From contig CAZKWC010000006.1 of NCBI GenBank assembly GCA_964556425.1, positions 1 through 64,000 on the forward strand: a stretch of 64,000 nt of DNA, written 5' to 3'. This stretch comes from JALQUL01 sp964556425 (lineage in GTDB: Bacteria; Pseudomonadota; Gammaproteobacteria; Burkholderiales; Burkholderiaceae_C). Made by a program: the position numbers and the translations under genes. Under the pieces are notes generated by a model, which saw nothing but the letters and a program-made list of their open reading frames with translations, made no database searches and was not told the origin of the DNA. Positions within the stretch are counted from its first letter, which is position 1. Each line of letters starts with the position of its first letter. Shown here piece by piece: positions 18,836-27,659 of this stretch.

Positions 18836-20626
18836 CTATCCAACTGCATGGCTGTCGCCTAACCCTAGTCGATAAAGTTGGGCATAAGCGCCATTGTGGT
18901 TAATAAGCTCAGTGTGCGAGCCTATTTCAATAATAGATCCTGCCTCCATGACGACAATGCGATCGGCATGCTCTACTGTAGAGAGCCGATGGGCAATGAC
19001 TAAAGAAGTACGATTTTTCATCAGTACGGTTAATGCACTTTGCACTGCTCGCTCCGATTGTGTATCTAGGGCACTAGTGGCTTCATCCAAAATTAAGATG
19101 GGTGCATTTTTATAGAGTGCTCTGGCAATAGCTAAGCGTTGTCTTTGCCCACCCGATAATTGGTTAGCATTGTGGCCCACTAAAGTATGAATGCCTAGCG
19201 GTAACTCCGATACAAAATCTTCTAAATTGGCTGCCTTTAAACATTCCCATACTTTGTCTTGATCCAAATTTTGACCCAATGCGACATTATGGGCAAGAGA
19301 GGCATTTAGCATATAAACATGTTGACTCACCATAGCGAATTGCTGGCGCAAATTATCTAAATTCCAATCTTTTATATCGACTCCATCTAGTTGAATCACA
19401 CCCGAATTCGCTTCAATAAAACGTGGCAATAAATTTACTAGGGTAGTTTTACCAGAGCCGGAGGCCCCCACCAAAGCAATGGTTTCGCCAGGTTGAATGG
19501 TTATGCTCAGCTGATTAACTGCAGGTTCTAGCTTAGGAGAGAATTGCACCGTTATATCTTTTATTTCGATATGACCAGAGGATCGATTGGTGTTAAAACC
19601 ACCAGAGGTTTCACTTGGAGTTTGATCGAGCAAATCAAACCCTCTTTCAATCGCAGCTAAACCTCTGGTAATGGGGTTGGCAATTTCTGATAAGTGTTTA
19701 ATGGGAGCAACCACTAACAACATTGTCATGACAAATGAAGTAAAGGCACCTACAGTGGTACCACTAGTATTACTTTGAAACAAGGCAATCGAAATAACAG
19801 CGGATAACGCAATCGCTGCCATCATTTGAGTCGCCGGTTTCATGGCAGCAGAGGCACTGGTAGTTTTAATTGAAAGGGATTTGAGTTGTTGGCTAATTTG
19901 GAAAAAACGTTCAGCTTGTTGTTCTTGGGCATGATGTAATCGCACGTCTCGGTGTGCCAATACATTTTCCTCTACTACATAGGCTAACTCATCAGTGGCC
20001 ACTTGACTGCTTTTTGAAAGTTTATAAAGTCGTTTGGTAAGCACTACCATGACTAAAGCCACTCCAGGAAAAATAATGGCCACTACTAATGTAAGCTTCC
20101 AATTTAAATAAAGCAAGTAGCCGACTAAAGCAATTAAAGTGACGCTATCTCTAACAAAAGAAATAATAGAGTTCACTAGTAGCATAGAACCGTTTTGTAC
20201 TTCATAAACGACAGTGTTTGCCAATTCACTGCCCGATTGATTTTTAAATAAATCTAATTTAGCCGTTAATAATTTGTCAAACATTTGTTGGCGTAATTTT
20301 TTCAAACCAGTTGCGGTAATATTAGTGAGTACCAACTCTGTGATATAGCCAGCTGCCCCACGAATTGCAAAAATTGCCAAAATGGTTGCCGGTACTTGCC
20401 AGATTTCTATAGCACCTTTTTGAAAACCCCGGTCGAGTAATAATTTAAAGGCTGCAGGTATAAGAGGTTCTGTAGCTGCCGCTATAGCAGTTGCTAAAAT
20501 AGCCAAAACCCAAGCCCCTTTTTGAGTGAAAAAATAGGGGCTTAATCGTTTAAAACGCTTGAGTAAAGATTGTTGATGGCTAAACTTAGCTTTAGAAGCT
20601 GGCTCAGACGATAATTGGTCAGTCAT
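18836..20626 (-). CDS. msbA: Lipid A export ABC transporter, MsbA type
   Basis: Inner-membrane half-transporter that flips lipid A-core. 596 residues. An N-terminal ABC transporter membrane domain (about 30-320) is followed by the ATPase. Walker A is GASGSGKT (386-393), the signature LSGGQ is at 490-494, and Walker B ILILDEATSALD follows. It is transcribed away from a LOS-type glycosyltransferase, which supports a role in lipopolysaccharide export. A peptide or drug exporter cannot be excluded by sequence alone. Confidence 0.85.
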   Translation of the reverse strand: MTDQLSSEPASKAKFSHQQSLLKRFKRLSPYFFTQKGAWVLAILATAIAAATEPLIPAAFKLLLDRGFQKGAIEIWQVPATILAIFAIRGAAGYITELVLTNITATGLKKLRQQMFDKLLTAKLDLFKNQSGSELANTVVYEVQNGSMLLVNSIISFVRDSVTLIALVGYLLYLNWKLTLVVAIIFPGVALVMVVLTKRLYKLSKSSQVATDELAYVVEENVLAHRDVRLHHAQEQQAERFFQISQQLKSLSIKTTSASAAMKPATQMMAAIALSAVISIALFQSNTSGTTVGAFTSFVMTMLLVVAPIKHLSEIANPITRGLAAIERGFDLLDQTPSETSGGFNTNRSSGHIEIKDITVQFSPKLEPAVNQLSITIQPGETIALVGASGSGKTTLVNLLPRFIEANSGVIQLDGVDIKDWNLDNLRQQFAMVSQHVYMLNASLAHNVALGQNLDQDKVWECLKAANLEDFVSELPLGIHTLVGHNANQLSGGQRQRLAIARALYKNAPILILDEATSALDTQSERAVQSALTVLMKNRTSLVIAHRLSTVEHADRIVVMEAGSIIEIGSHTELINHNGAYAQLYRLGLGDSHAVG

Positions 20627-20746
20627 TAATTAGTGGTCCTGGACTCTGGTGCTTAATCGGGTTGATCGTATTGTCTGTCAATTATCCTAGATTTAAACAC
20701 TTCACTATCAGACTTTATTGCTTAACTTTGTACGATAATCACTATT

Positions 20747-21571
20747 ATGAGTTTACAAAAATTTCAAATAACCCCCAATTCTGTTGATTTAACTGTTGTT
20801 ATTATTGCTTTGAACGAGGCTCATAATATTGAAGACTGCATTAGGTCTGTTTTATTTGCCCAGCAAATAGTGGTTTTAGATGGTGGCAGTCAAGATCAAA
20901 CAGTGGCTATTGCAAAAGCTTTGGGTGCTCAAGTAGAGGCCAATACTAATTGGCAAGGCTTTGGTTATCAGAAAAATAAGGCCCTCAGTTATGCTAAAAA
21001 TAAATGGGTATTGTCATTAGATGCAGATGAAAGAGTCACTCCAGAACTTGCTCAAGAGTTAATACTAGCTATACACAATTCAGATAAAAGTGAATCAGCA
21101 CTAGCATTTGAAATACCACGTCTCACTGAGTTTTGTGGACAAATGATTCGCCATTCTGGCTGGACTCCTGATTACGTAACCCGTTTATGGTTGAATGGAA
21201 AAGCTCAATTCAGTCCCGACTTGGTGCACGAACGTTTGCTTACATCTGGTGCTCAAGTCATCAAGTTAAAATCTTCACTTTTACATTACAGTTATCCGAC
21301 TCCAGCTCATTATTGGGAGAAACTGTCAAAATATAGTCAGGCATGGGCTTTGCAACGCTATACTAAAGGCATAAAAACCAGCATGACAAGAGCCGTGTTA
21401 TCTGCCATAGTAGCGTTTGTAAAAAGTTATTTTTTTAGGTTGGGTTTTTTAGATGGTGCCTTAGGTTTTGCTGTTTGCTTTATGCAAGCGCAGGCGGCGT
21501 TTGGTAAATATTTCACTTTGTATTGTTTGTGGCTTCAAAAACGCCCAGAATCTTCCCATAAAGGAGTTTAA
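20747..21571 (+). CDS. Glycosyltransferase family 2 (WaaE/KdtX type)
   Basis: Transfers a sugar to the lipopolysaccharide core at the cytoplasmic face. 274 residues. The GT-A start LTVVIIALNEAHNIEDC, the LDGGSQDQT block and the metal-binding LSLDADERVTPEL are clear. The later WTPDYVTRLW and LVHERL are typical of the WaaE (beta-1,4-glucosyltransferase) branch. A hydrophobic C-terminal part suggests membrane contact. It ends 7 bases before tolB and shares its transcript. Confidence 0.85.
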   Translation: MSLQKFQITPNSVDLTVVIIALNEAHNIEDCIRSVLFAQQIVVLDGGSQDQTVAIAKALGAQVEANTNWQGFGYQKNKALSYAKNKWVLSLDADERVTPELAQELILAIHNSDKSESALAFEIPRLTEFCGQMIRHSGWTPDYVTRLWLNGKAQFSPDLVHERLLTSGAQVIKLKSSLLHYSYPTPAHYWEKLSKYSQAWALQRYTKGIKTSMTRAVLSAIVAFVKSYFFRLGFLDGALGFAVCFMQAQAAFGKYFTLYCLWLQKRPESSHKGV

Positions 21572-21578
21572 GTTCTCT

Positions 21579-22859
21579 ATGAAATTTATTCAATTTTGTT
21601 TTTCTCTTTTAGTGGTCTTGTTGGCCTCTGTGCCTGGATTGTCCCACTCGCAATTTAGAATGGAAGTATCTGGCGTAGGTTTAAGCCAATTGCCAATTGC
21701 AATTACTTCGTTTCGCTCCGAAGACCAATCGCCTCAAAAAATTTCTGAAATTGTGAAAGCTGACTTGGAGCGTACCGGTCAGTTTTTAATGACCAACACG
21801 CTAGGCGCTCAAGCCGATGAGTCCACTAGGCCCGATTTTTCAGTATGGCGTCAAAAAAATACAGATGCACTGGCCAGTGGTAGCGTAACGCGCCTCTCTG
21901 ATGGCCGTTTTGACGTGCGTGTAAGGTTATGGGATACGGTCAAAGGTCAAGACCTAGGTGGTAAAAGTTTTATTGTGGTGGCAGCTGATATGCGTCTAGC
22001 AGCCCATCAAGTAGCGGACTTTATTTACGAAAAACTCACCGGAGAAAAAGGTGTTTTTGCTTCTCGCATTGCTTATGTGACTAAAAGTGGCGGACGTCAT
22101 AGCCTTTGGGTAGCTGACTCCGACGGTCAGGGCGCCGCAGTATTATTAAGTAGTCAGGAGCCAATTATTTCACCTAGCTGGTCACCTAAAGGCAATCAGT
22201 TGGTGTATGTATCCTTTGAGTCTCGTAAACCAGTCGTTTTCACACAAATGGTACAAATTAGTCAACGCAAAGCAGTGGCTAACTTTAAAGGTTCTAATAG
22301 CGCTCCAGCTTGGTCACCCGATGGTAGAAATATTGCTGTTACCTTAAGTCGAGATGGTGGGTCACAAATTTATCTTGTTGACGCAGAAGGCCGTGGTGAT
22401 GCAAGACGCTTAACTCAATCGAATGGTATTGATACGGAGGCGGTATTTTCAGCCAACGGTCAATATATTTATTTTGTGAGTGATAGGGGTGGCTCGCCAC
22501 AAATTTACCGTATGTCTGCTAATGGTGGTAGCGCAGAACGAGTTACCTTTAACGGTAGTTACAATATTTCTCCAGCACCTAGTCCAGACGGTCGGTACTT
22601 AGCTTATATTTCCAAGGTTGGTTCTTCCTACAAGTTGCATGTTTTAGATCTAAGCTCTGGTTCTACGTCAGCTATTACTAGTACATGGTCAGACGAGCGT
22701 CCTAGCTTTTCACCCAACAGTAAACTTATTTTGTTTGCATCAAAGCAAGATGGCCGAGAGGTTTTGATGACTACTACAGTCGATGGTAAGGTAAAAACAA
22801 AATTGGCTTCGCCTGGTGGCGATATTCGCGAGCCTTCTTGGGGCCCAAAATTAAATTAA
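21579..22859 (+). CDS. tolB: TolB, periplasmic beta-propeller of the Tol-Pal system
   Basis: Binds Pal and couples the inner and outer membrane during cell division. 426 residues: signal peptide (1-24, ending near LSHSQ), an N-terminal domain with ADLERTGQF, then a six-bladed propeller with repeated WSPDG, FSANGQYIYF and SPDGRYLAY units. I chose the ATG at 21579; AAGGAG lies 12 bases upstream, inside the end of the glycosyltransferase gene. tolQ, tolR and tolA, which usually precede it, are absent here. Confidence 0.94.
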   Translation: MKFIQFCFSLLVVLLASVPGLSHSQFRMEVSGVGLSQLPIAITSFRSEDQSPQKISEIVKADLERTGQFLMTNTLGAQADESTRPDFSVWRQKNTDALASGSVTRLSDGRFDVRVRLWDTVKGQDLGGKSFIVVAADMRLAAHQVADFIYEKLTGEKGVFASRIAYVTKSGGRHSLWVADSDGQGAAVLLSSQEPIISPSWSPKGNQLVYVSFESRKPVVFTQMVQISQRKAVANFKGSNSAPAWSPDGRNIAVTLSRDGGSQIYLVDAEGRGDARRLTQSNGIDTEAVFSANGQYIYFVSDRGGSPQIYRMSANGGSAERVTFNGSYNISPAPSPDGRYLAYISKVGSSYKLHVLDLSSGSTSAITSTWSDERPSFSPNSKLILFASKQDGREVLMTTTVDGKVKTKLASPGGDIREPSWGPKLN

Positions 22860-22877
22860 TTGAAACTGGAGAATGTT

Positions 22878-23417
22878 ATGAAGTTGAAAAATGTATTTCT
22901 TATGCTCGTTATGTCTGGTTTTGTGATGGCTTGCTCAAGCACCAAACTGGATACTCCAGTTGAAGATAAGCAGGCGACTGTGGTCGATGGCACTATGAAT
23001 AACTCCAACGCGGATTTAAATAGCGCCAATAGTAGTGTTCAGTCCATGGACTTAAACGCTTCTGACAATGGTTCTGCAGGACCTGCTAATGCAAGTAAAG
23101 TGATTTATTTTGATTACGATAGCTACCAAGTTCGCCCTGAATATTTAAGTGTTCTCGAAATTCACGCTCGTTTTTTAAGTGCGAACAAATCTCGTCGTGC
23201 CTCTTTAGAAGGACACACCGATTCTTCAGGTGGTCGTGAATATAATTTGGCTTTAGGTCAAAAACGTGCCGATGCGGTGCGTCGCTCATTAACCATGATG
23301 GGTGTTTCTGATTCACAAATTGAGTCAGTGAGTTTTGGTAAAGAAAAACCAGCCGATTTGGGCTCTGGTGAAGCTGCCATGGCTAAAAATCGCAGAGCTG
23401 AAATTTTCTACCGTTAA
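22878..23417 (+). CDS. pal: Pal, peptidoglycan-associated lipoprotein
   Basis: Outer-membrane lipoprotein that grips peptidoglycan through an OmpA-type domain. 179 residues. The lipobox VMAC places the lipid on C19. A Ser/Asn-rich linker follows. The C-terminal domain shows VIYFDYDSYQVRPEY, EGHTDSSGGREYNLALGQKRA and NRRAEI. The ATG at 22878 follows GGAG at 6 bases. It is 18 bases after tolB. A terminator follows, but cpoB has its own ribosome site shortly after. Confidence 0.95.
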   Translation: MKLKNVFLMLVMSGFVMACSSTKLDTPVEDKQATVVDGTMNNSNADLNSANSSVQSMDLNASDNGSAGPANASKVIYFDYDSYQVRPEYLSVLEIHARFLSANKSRRASLEGHTDSSGGREYNLALGQKRADAVRRSLTMMGVSDSQIESVSFGKEKPADLGSGEAAMAKNRRAEIFYR

Positions 23418-23430
23418 TTCAAACACCATA

Positions 23431-23456
23431 AAAAAGAAGGTTTTGCCTTCTTTTTT
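23431..23456 (+). terminator. Intrinsic terminator or attenuator after pal
   Basis: A 10-bp stem (AAAAAGAAGG with CCTTCTTTTT) followed by T. It sits between pal and cpoB, so it may only reduce read-through. Confidence 0.6.
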
Positions 23457-23483
23457 ATCAATTCAAATTGAGGTCAGTTACTT

Positions 23484-24293
23484 ATGGGAATTCTTAATAT
23501 CAAAAAACTAACTTCTGTTGTTTTGCTTTTATTATTACTATTGGCATCTCAAATAGCTCATGCTGGTTTATTTGAAGATGAGGATGCACGTAAAGCAATT
23601 CTTGATTTGCGATTAAAAGAGTCTTCTCTTTCCAAGCGAATTGAAACTTTAGAAAAAAGTTTAGAAGATGTTAATTTGCAAAATTCTCAATTACGTCGAA
23701 GTTTATTTGTTTTACAAAATCAAATAGATGAGCAAATGAAACAAGCTCAGATTTTGCAAGGTACCAACGAGAAATTAATTCGTGACGTTTCTGAGTTGTT
23801 AAAAAGACAAAATGAATCGTCCGCAGTAGTTGAAAGAAAACTAGCAGAGGTCGATCAAAGAGTAAGCCAATTCGAACCCATTAAAATCCAAATGGATGGT
23901 ATGGAATTATTGGTAGATCCTAAAGATAAAAAAGATTTTGATGTCGCAATGACGGCTTTTAGAGCTGCTGACTTTAATAAAGCTGAAAGAGGTTTTAGTA
24001 ATTTGGTGAGTAATAGTCCTAATAGTCCTTTAATGCCACATTTTTATTATTGGTTGGCTAATTCTCAATATGCAACCGGTAATTTTAAAGAGGCGGCTCA
24101 AAATTACAAACAAATGTTGGCAAGAGCAAGCAACCATCCAAAGGCAGCAGAAGCGATGTTTGGTTTAGCTAATTGTTTGCAAGAACTCAAAGATACTAAA
24201 GCGGTTAAAAAAGTACTGCAAGATTTAATCAAAAACTATCCCGATTCCGAGTTAGTCAATAATGCAAAAAATCGCTTAAAAAATATGAAGTAA
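23484..24293 (+). CDS. cpoB: CpoB/YbgF, Tol-associated TPR protein
   Basis: Periplasmic protein that coordinates Tol with peptidoglycan synthesis at the septum. 269 residues: a signal peptide (ending near QIAHAG), a coiled coil (about 40-130, with LSKRIETLEKSLEDVN and similar heptads), then TPR repeats (about 150-269) with YWLANSQYATGNFKEAAQNYKQML. The family order and position after pal are as expected. Confidence 0.92.
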   Translation: MGILNIKKLTSVVLLLLLLLASQIAHAGLFEDEDARKAILDLRLKESSLSKRIETLEKSLEDVNLQNSQLRRSLFVLQNQIDEQMKQAQILQGTNEKLIRDVSELLKRQNESSAVVERKLAEVDQRVSQFEPIKIQMDGMELLVDPKDKKDFDVAMTAFRAADFNKAERGFSNLVSNSPNSPLMPHFYYWLANSQYATGNFKEAAQNYKQMLARASNHPKAAEAMFGLANCLQELKDTKAVKKVLQDLIKNYPDSELVNNAKNRLKNMK

Positions 24294-24295
24294 TG

Positions 24296-24331
24296 CTGGT
24301 GTTTGCAATTTTCATAATTGCTTGCAACCAG
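24296..24331. repeat. Imperfect hairpin between cpoB and tcdA
   Basis: An inverted repeat (CTGGT...ACCAG outside, GCAATT...AATTGC inside) without a T tail. It could be a transcript-stabilising hairpin; no function is shown. Confidence 0.35.
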
Positions 24332-24363
24332 TATCATATGGGCTTATTAATTTTTTTACGGTT

Positions 24364-25248
24364 ATGACCTCATCAATAAGCCCTATTCATTCTTCAAATA
24401 CCTCACCTTCTTTTACTTCATCAGAAGAACAGAGACTTTATTCTGCCCTAGAGCGGCTCTACGGAGCACAAGGGGCCAAACAGATTCGGTCTAGTCATGT
24501 TATGGTAATAGGCATTGGTGGGGTAGGTTCCTGGAGTGCAGAGGCCTTGGCGCGATCTGGAGTTGGAAAAATCACTTTAGTCGATTTAGACCATATCAGC
24601 TTATCAAATATTAATCGGCAAATTCATGCAGTACAAAGTAGCCTTGGTCAATCTAAGGTATTGGCAATGCAAGAGCGCTTGTGGGCTATAAATCCTAGTT
24701 TAAATGTTCAAATTATTGATGATTTTGTAAGTCCTGAAAATTGGTTAGATCTTGTGCCGGTGGATGTTGATGGAGTAATAGATGCTTGTGACCAATTAAG
24801 CGCAAAATTGGCGATGAGTGTTTGGGCTCGTAAAAATAAAAAGTTATTTATTACAGTGGGTGCTGCTGGAGGCAAAAAAACAGCTCAAGCCGTTGAGGTA
24901 GCTGATCTTTCCGTAGTGAGTCAAGATCCAGTTTTAGCCAAGTTGCGGTATCAATTAAGAAAACATCATGGTGCCCCTAAAGGAGCGACAAATCAGGATA
25001 AAAAGCCGCCCGCCAAAATTGGTATTGCTTGTGTGTTCAGTACTGAACCCATGTTAAGGCCCAGTGCTAGTTGTGATATTGTTGCTAATGGAAATACGTC
25101 TGTAGTAACTACACAGAATGCTGGCGGAGCTGCATTAAATTGCCAGGGTTATGGATCGCAGGTAGTGGTGACTGCCACTTTTGGAATGACGGCAGCGGGC
25201 TACATGATGGAAATGTTAGCCAACAACGCAAAAATGAATAATAAGTAA
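24364..25248 (+). CDS. tcdA: tRNA threonylcarbamoyladenosine dehydratase
   Basis: E1-like enzyme that cyclises t6A37 of tRNAs to ct6A, using ATP. 294 residues from the ATG at 24364. The ThiF/MoeB-type Rossmann region is VMVIGIGGVGSWSAEALARSG, then TLVDLDHISLSNINRQIHA and DGVIDACDQLSAK. The first ~35 residues are Ser-rich and not conserved, so the real start could be later. A TTG at 24322 would lengthen it further. Confidence 0.88.
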   Translation: MTSSISPIHSSNTSPSFTSSEEQRLYSALERLYGAQGAKQIRSSHVMVIGIGGVGSWSAEALARSGVGKITLVDLDHISLSNINRQIHAVQSSLGQSKVLAMQERLWAINPSLNVQIIDDFVSPENWLDLVPVDVDGVIDACDQLSAKLAMSVWARKNKKLFITVGAAGGKKTAQAVEVADLSVVSQDPVLAKLRYQLRKHHGAPKGATNQDKKPPAKIGIACVFSTEPMLRPSASCDIVANGNTSVVTTQNAGGAALNCQGYGSQVVVTATFGMTAAGYMMEMLANNAKMNNK

Positions 25249-25584
25249 CCCAAAACTAATAAAAAACTAAGTGGTTTAAAAATAAGTGAAATATTTATGA
25301 CAACAACCTAAGAAGCAGTGAAATTGCTGGTTATAATCTGACCTGTTCTTAATTGAACAAACCAGTTTTTTAGCACATGCGAAAATAAACCCTTGAAAAT
25401 AAATCAAGAAAGTTGAAAAAAGCAGTAAAAAATGCGCTACAATAACAACATCTTAACGCAGACAACGCTGTTAATCAATAGCAAATTAAGTGTTAAGACT
25501 TTTTAATTAATAACCAAGTAGTTAAAAAGTAAAAAATTTAATAAATTAAAAACACAAATTTTTAGTTTATAATACCGAATGTTC
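25249..25584. other. Intergenic region upstream of tRNA-Lys
   Basis: 336 A+T-rich bases without a gene. The tRNA promoter must be here; a TATAAT-like hexamer occurs near 25332 but has no convincing -35 partner. Confidence 0.4.
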
Positions 25585-25660
25585 GGGACGTTAGCTCAGT
25601 TGGTAGAGCAGCGGACTTTTAATCCGTTTGTCACAAGTTCGAATCTTGTACGTCCCACCA
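25585..25660 (+). tRNA. tRNA-Lys (anticodon TTT)
   Basis: 76 bases including an encoded CCA. The acceptor GGGACGT pairs with ACGTCCC. The D arm GCTC...GAGC, anticodon arm GCGGA-CTTTTAA-TCCGT and T arm ACAAG-TTCGAAT-CTTGT all fold. The anticodon TTT is at 25618-25620. Confidence 0.97.
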
Positions 25661-25668
25661 TACACATC

Positions 25669-25700
25669 AAGCCCTTGTAGAAGACTACAAGGGCTTTTTT
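25669..25700 (+). terminator. Intrinsic terminator after tRNA-Lys
   Basis: A 10-bp stem (AGCCCTTGTA, 25670-25679, with 25686-25695) followed by T. Confidence 0.8.
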
Positions 25701-26069
25701 GTTTCTATCGGATGCTACTTACTCTAATAGGTCAATTTGTGGCTGAGCTTTACCCAGTAAAAGTATTATTATTGATTAATAAAAAAGCCTAAGGCAATTA
25801 TTGATCGAATCACGTTGAAGGAGACTCTTGCTTGAGTTCATTCAAGTAAAGTTCATGGCAACAAAGCCAAATACCAACTTTCTCAAACTCTTAGCTTTCT
25901 AAAATCGGCAGAAACCGAACCATTGAATATAAAACTGCTCATATAGTTGAATTAATAACTTCAAAATGGTTCGCTTCTAGATCAATTGGCTAATGCTATT
26001 ATTGGGTATTGTTTCAATTGCTTAGCTAATCATTTGAAATAGATTCATTTATCAGCACTTTTTAATCAA
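25701..26069. other. Intergenic region after tRNA-Lys
   Basis: About 370 bases. A 24-codon frame after AAGGAG near 25818 (TTG start, 25828-25902) is the only thing resembling translation; I do not call it a gene. Nothing else is seen. Confidence 0.4.
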
Positions 26070-27287
26070 CTATTTGATCACCAATATCGCCTCTGCACTT
26101 GTGTCATTTATGCCAGTTGGAGTTTTAAGTTCGCCTTGCTCTATTTTTGACTTGTAAACACCAGGAGTGGAGCCCGTTACATTAAATACAATGGTACATG
26201 GACTAGACCTTAGCAATAAGCCTGCTTCTATTTCGAGGCTGGTGGTTTTTGCCCCTCCGGTAATAGTGCCAAAACAAGTTCCACCTAAATTAAGTGGCTG
26301 AGCCAAAATAAGTCCCTTAGGCAATTGATAGCTGAATGCTTGTGCTAGTTTTTGTGTGTTGGAATCAATAGATTGAAACTGTAAACTAAAGGTGCTGGGT
26401 TTATTTTTTTCAATACTTATATTTTGAAAACTTGGTGTTACCTTAATAGTAATATTGGCAGAGACTAATTTATTAACGCTTAAATTTTTAATTTCTTGGG
26501 TGGCTTTTGCATTGCCTAAAGTAGCGGCAAAACCAACTCTGAGTAAAGGTGGGGCAGCATAAGGAAAATCAATTTTTTCAAAAATAGTCTTTACTTCATT
26601 GCTAAAACTATCCTTTAGTTTGAGGGTTACCGCATATCCGATGCCATTCTTTTTGGGAATTAAATCTAGTTGTACTTCCTTGGGATAAGGTCTTTGTTGG
26701 CTTGCTCGACTTTGAAAATCGGCTGGGAAAATAGTTTTTGCTAATAATGCATTCGCCACATTGTGAGGCCCACGAATAGCCACACCAAAGGGTTGGTTAG
26801 TTACGGGTTCACCACAATTGCTTGCTGAAGAAAATGACCCATAGGCATCAAATCCTAGACCTAAATAGGCACCAACTCCTTTGCAATAACCCAAACCCTC
26901 TTTGCCTATTGCTCCAGTCATATCTAATTTGGCATCATATAAAAAAAAGCTCATGCCAAATTGGTTACTCAGTTCCCACTTCCACGAGGCTAGGTCAAAT
27001 CGAATAGATAAGCCATCTTTGGGAGAAATTCCACCGGTGTGATTAAGTACACTACTAAGGCTGTTAGGTGTGGTGTCTGATAAGCGTAGCCAACCATTAT
27101 CAATGGGATCAATCACCTGGCTTGTTAAATGGGCTGGGCCTGCTGCAATCCAACCAGGATCGGTGGAGTTTTTATTAAACCCAGTAGTGACCAAGGGTTG
27201 CGCACTTAAAACTCCAACGGAAAATGTCCAAGCAAGTAAAATAAGAAAGCGATGAGTCATATGTTTTGTCATTTTGAAACCAAGCAT
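26070..27287 (-). CDS. Exported beta-rich protein of unknown function, lectin-like N-terminal half
   Basis: 405 residues with a signal peptide (hydrophobic stretch about 12-28, ending near LSAQ). Residues 30-260 alternate hydrophobic and polar positions with GWLRLSDTTPNS and GLSIRFDLASWKW, which recalls bacterial L-type lectin or concanavalin-like domains; that is resemblance, not identification. Residues 270-405 look like a second beta-sandwich. Four cysteines could form two disulfides. AAAGG lies 10 bases before the ATG chosen; starts at residues 6 and 10 are also possible. It stands alone. Confidence 0.7.
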   Translation of the reverse strand: MLGFKMTKHMTHRFLILLAWTFSVGVLSAQPLVTTGFNKNSTDPGWIAAGPAHLTSQVIDPIDNGWLRLSDTTPNSLSSVLNHTGGISPKDGLSIRFDLASWKWELSNQFGMSFFLYDAKLDMTGAIGKEGLGYCKGVGAYLGLGFDAYGSFSSASNCGEPVTNQPFGVAIRGPHNVANALLAKTIFPADFQSRASQQRPYPKEVQLDLIPKKNGIGYAVTLKLKDSFSNEVKTIFEKIDFPYAAPPLLRVGFAATLGNAKATQEIKNLSVNKLVSANITIKVTPSFQNISIEKNKPSTFSLQFQSIDSNTQKLAQAFSYQLPKGLILAQPLNLGGTCFGTITGGAKTTSLEIEAGLLLRSSPCTIVFNVTGSTPGVYKSKIEQGELKTPTGINDTSAEAILVIK

Positions 27288-27659
27288 TCCATTGTTACCT
27301 TTATTGTTTTCAATTCAAAATTGCTTTTTAAAAAATACACCAACAAAAATCACATTGTTATCTCAATTGGGGTAAATTGACTCGAGTAACTTTGCTCGTG
27401 AAAGTAATAAAGTTAATGAATCAATTATCTATTCCTGTAACATTAATTTATCGGGAAATTTTTTTTAACAATTAGTATCCATCATATCAAGAATAATTAA
27501 GTAACACTTTACAACTCAGTTGTAAACTTTTGAAAAAAATCAGCTAAAGTCAAAATAGTCACCAAATTAGTTGGTTTTTTCAAATTCCTCACTTTCATTT
27601 TGGCTATTGGTGTATCGTCAATAGTTGGTAAGAGTTTATTCACAACAAGGAGACGTTTT
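27288..27659. other. Divergent promoter region, exported protein and dienelactone hydrolase
   Basis: About 370 very A+T-rich bases. It contains a perfect 8-bp inverted repeat at 27508-27526, listed separately. No gene is seen. Confidence 0.45.
27508..27526. promoter_or_regulatory. Operator-like palindrome
   Basis: TTTACAACTCAGTTGTAAA: two perfect 8-bp half-sites with a 3-base centre, about 130 bases upstream of the dienelactone hydrolase start. It resembles a dimeric repressor site, but the protein is unknown. Confidence 0.35.
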
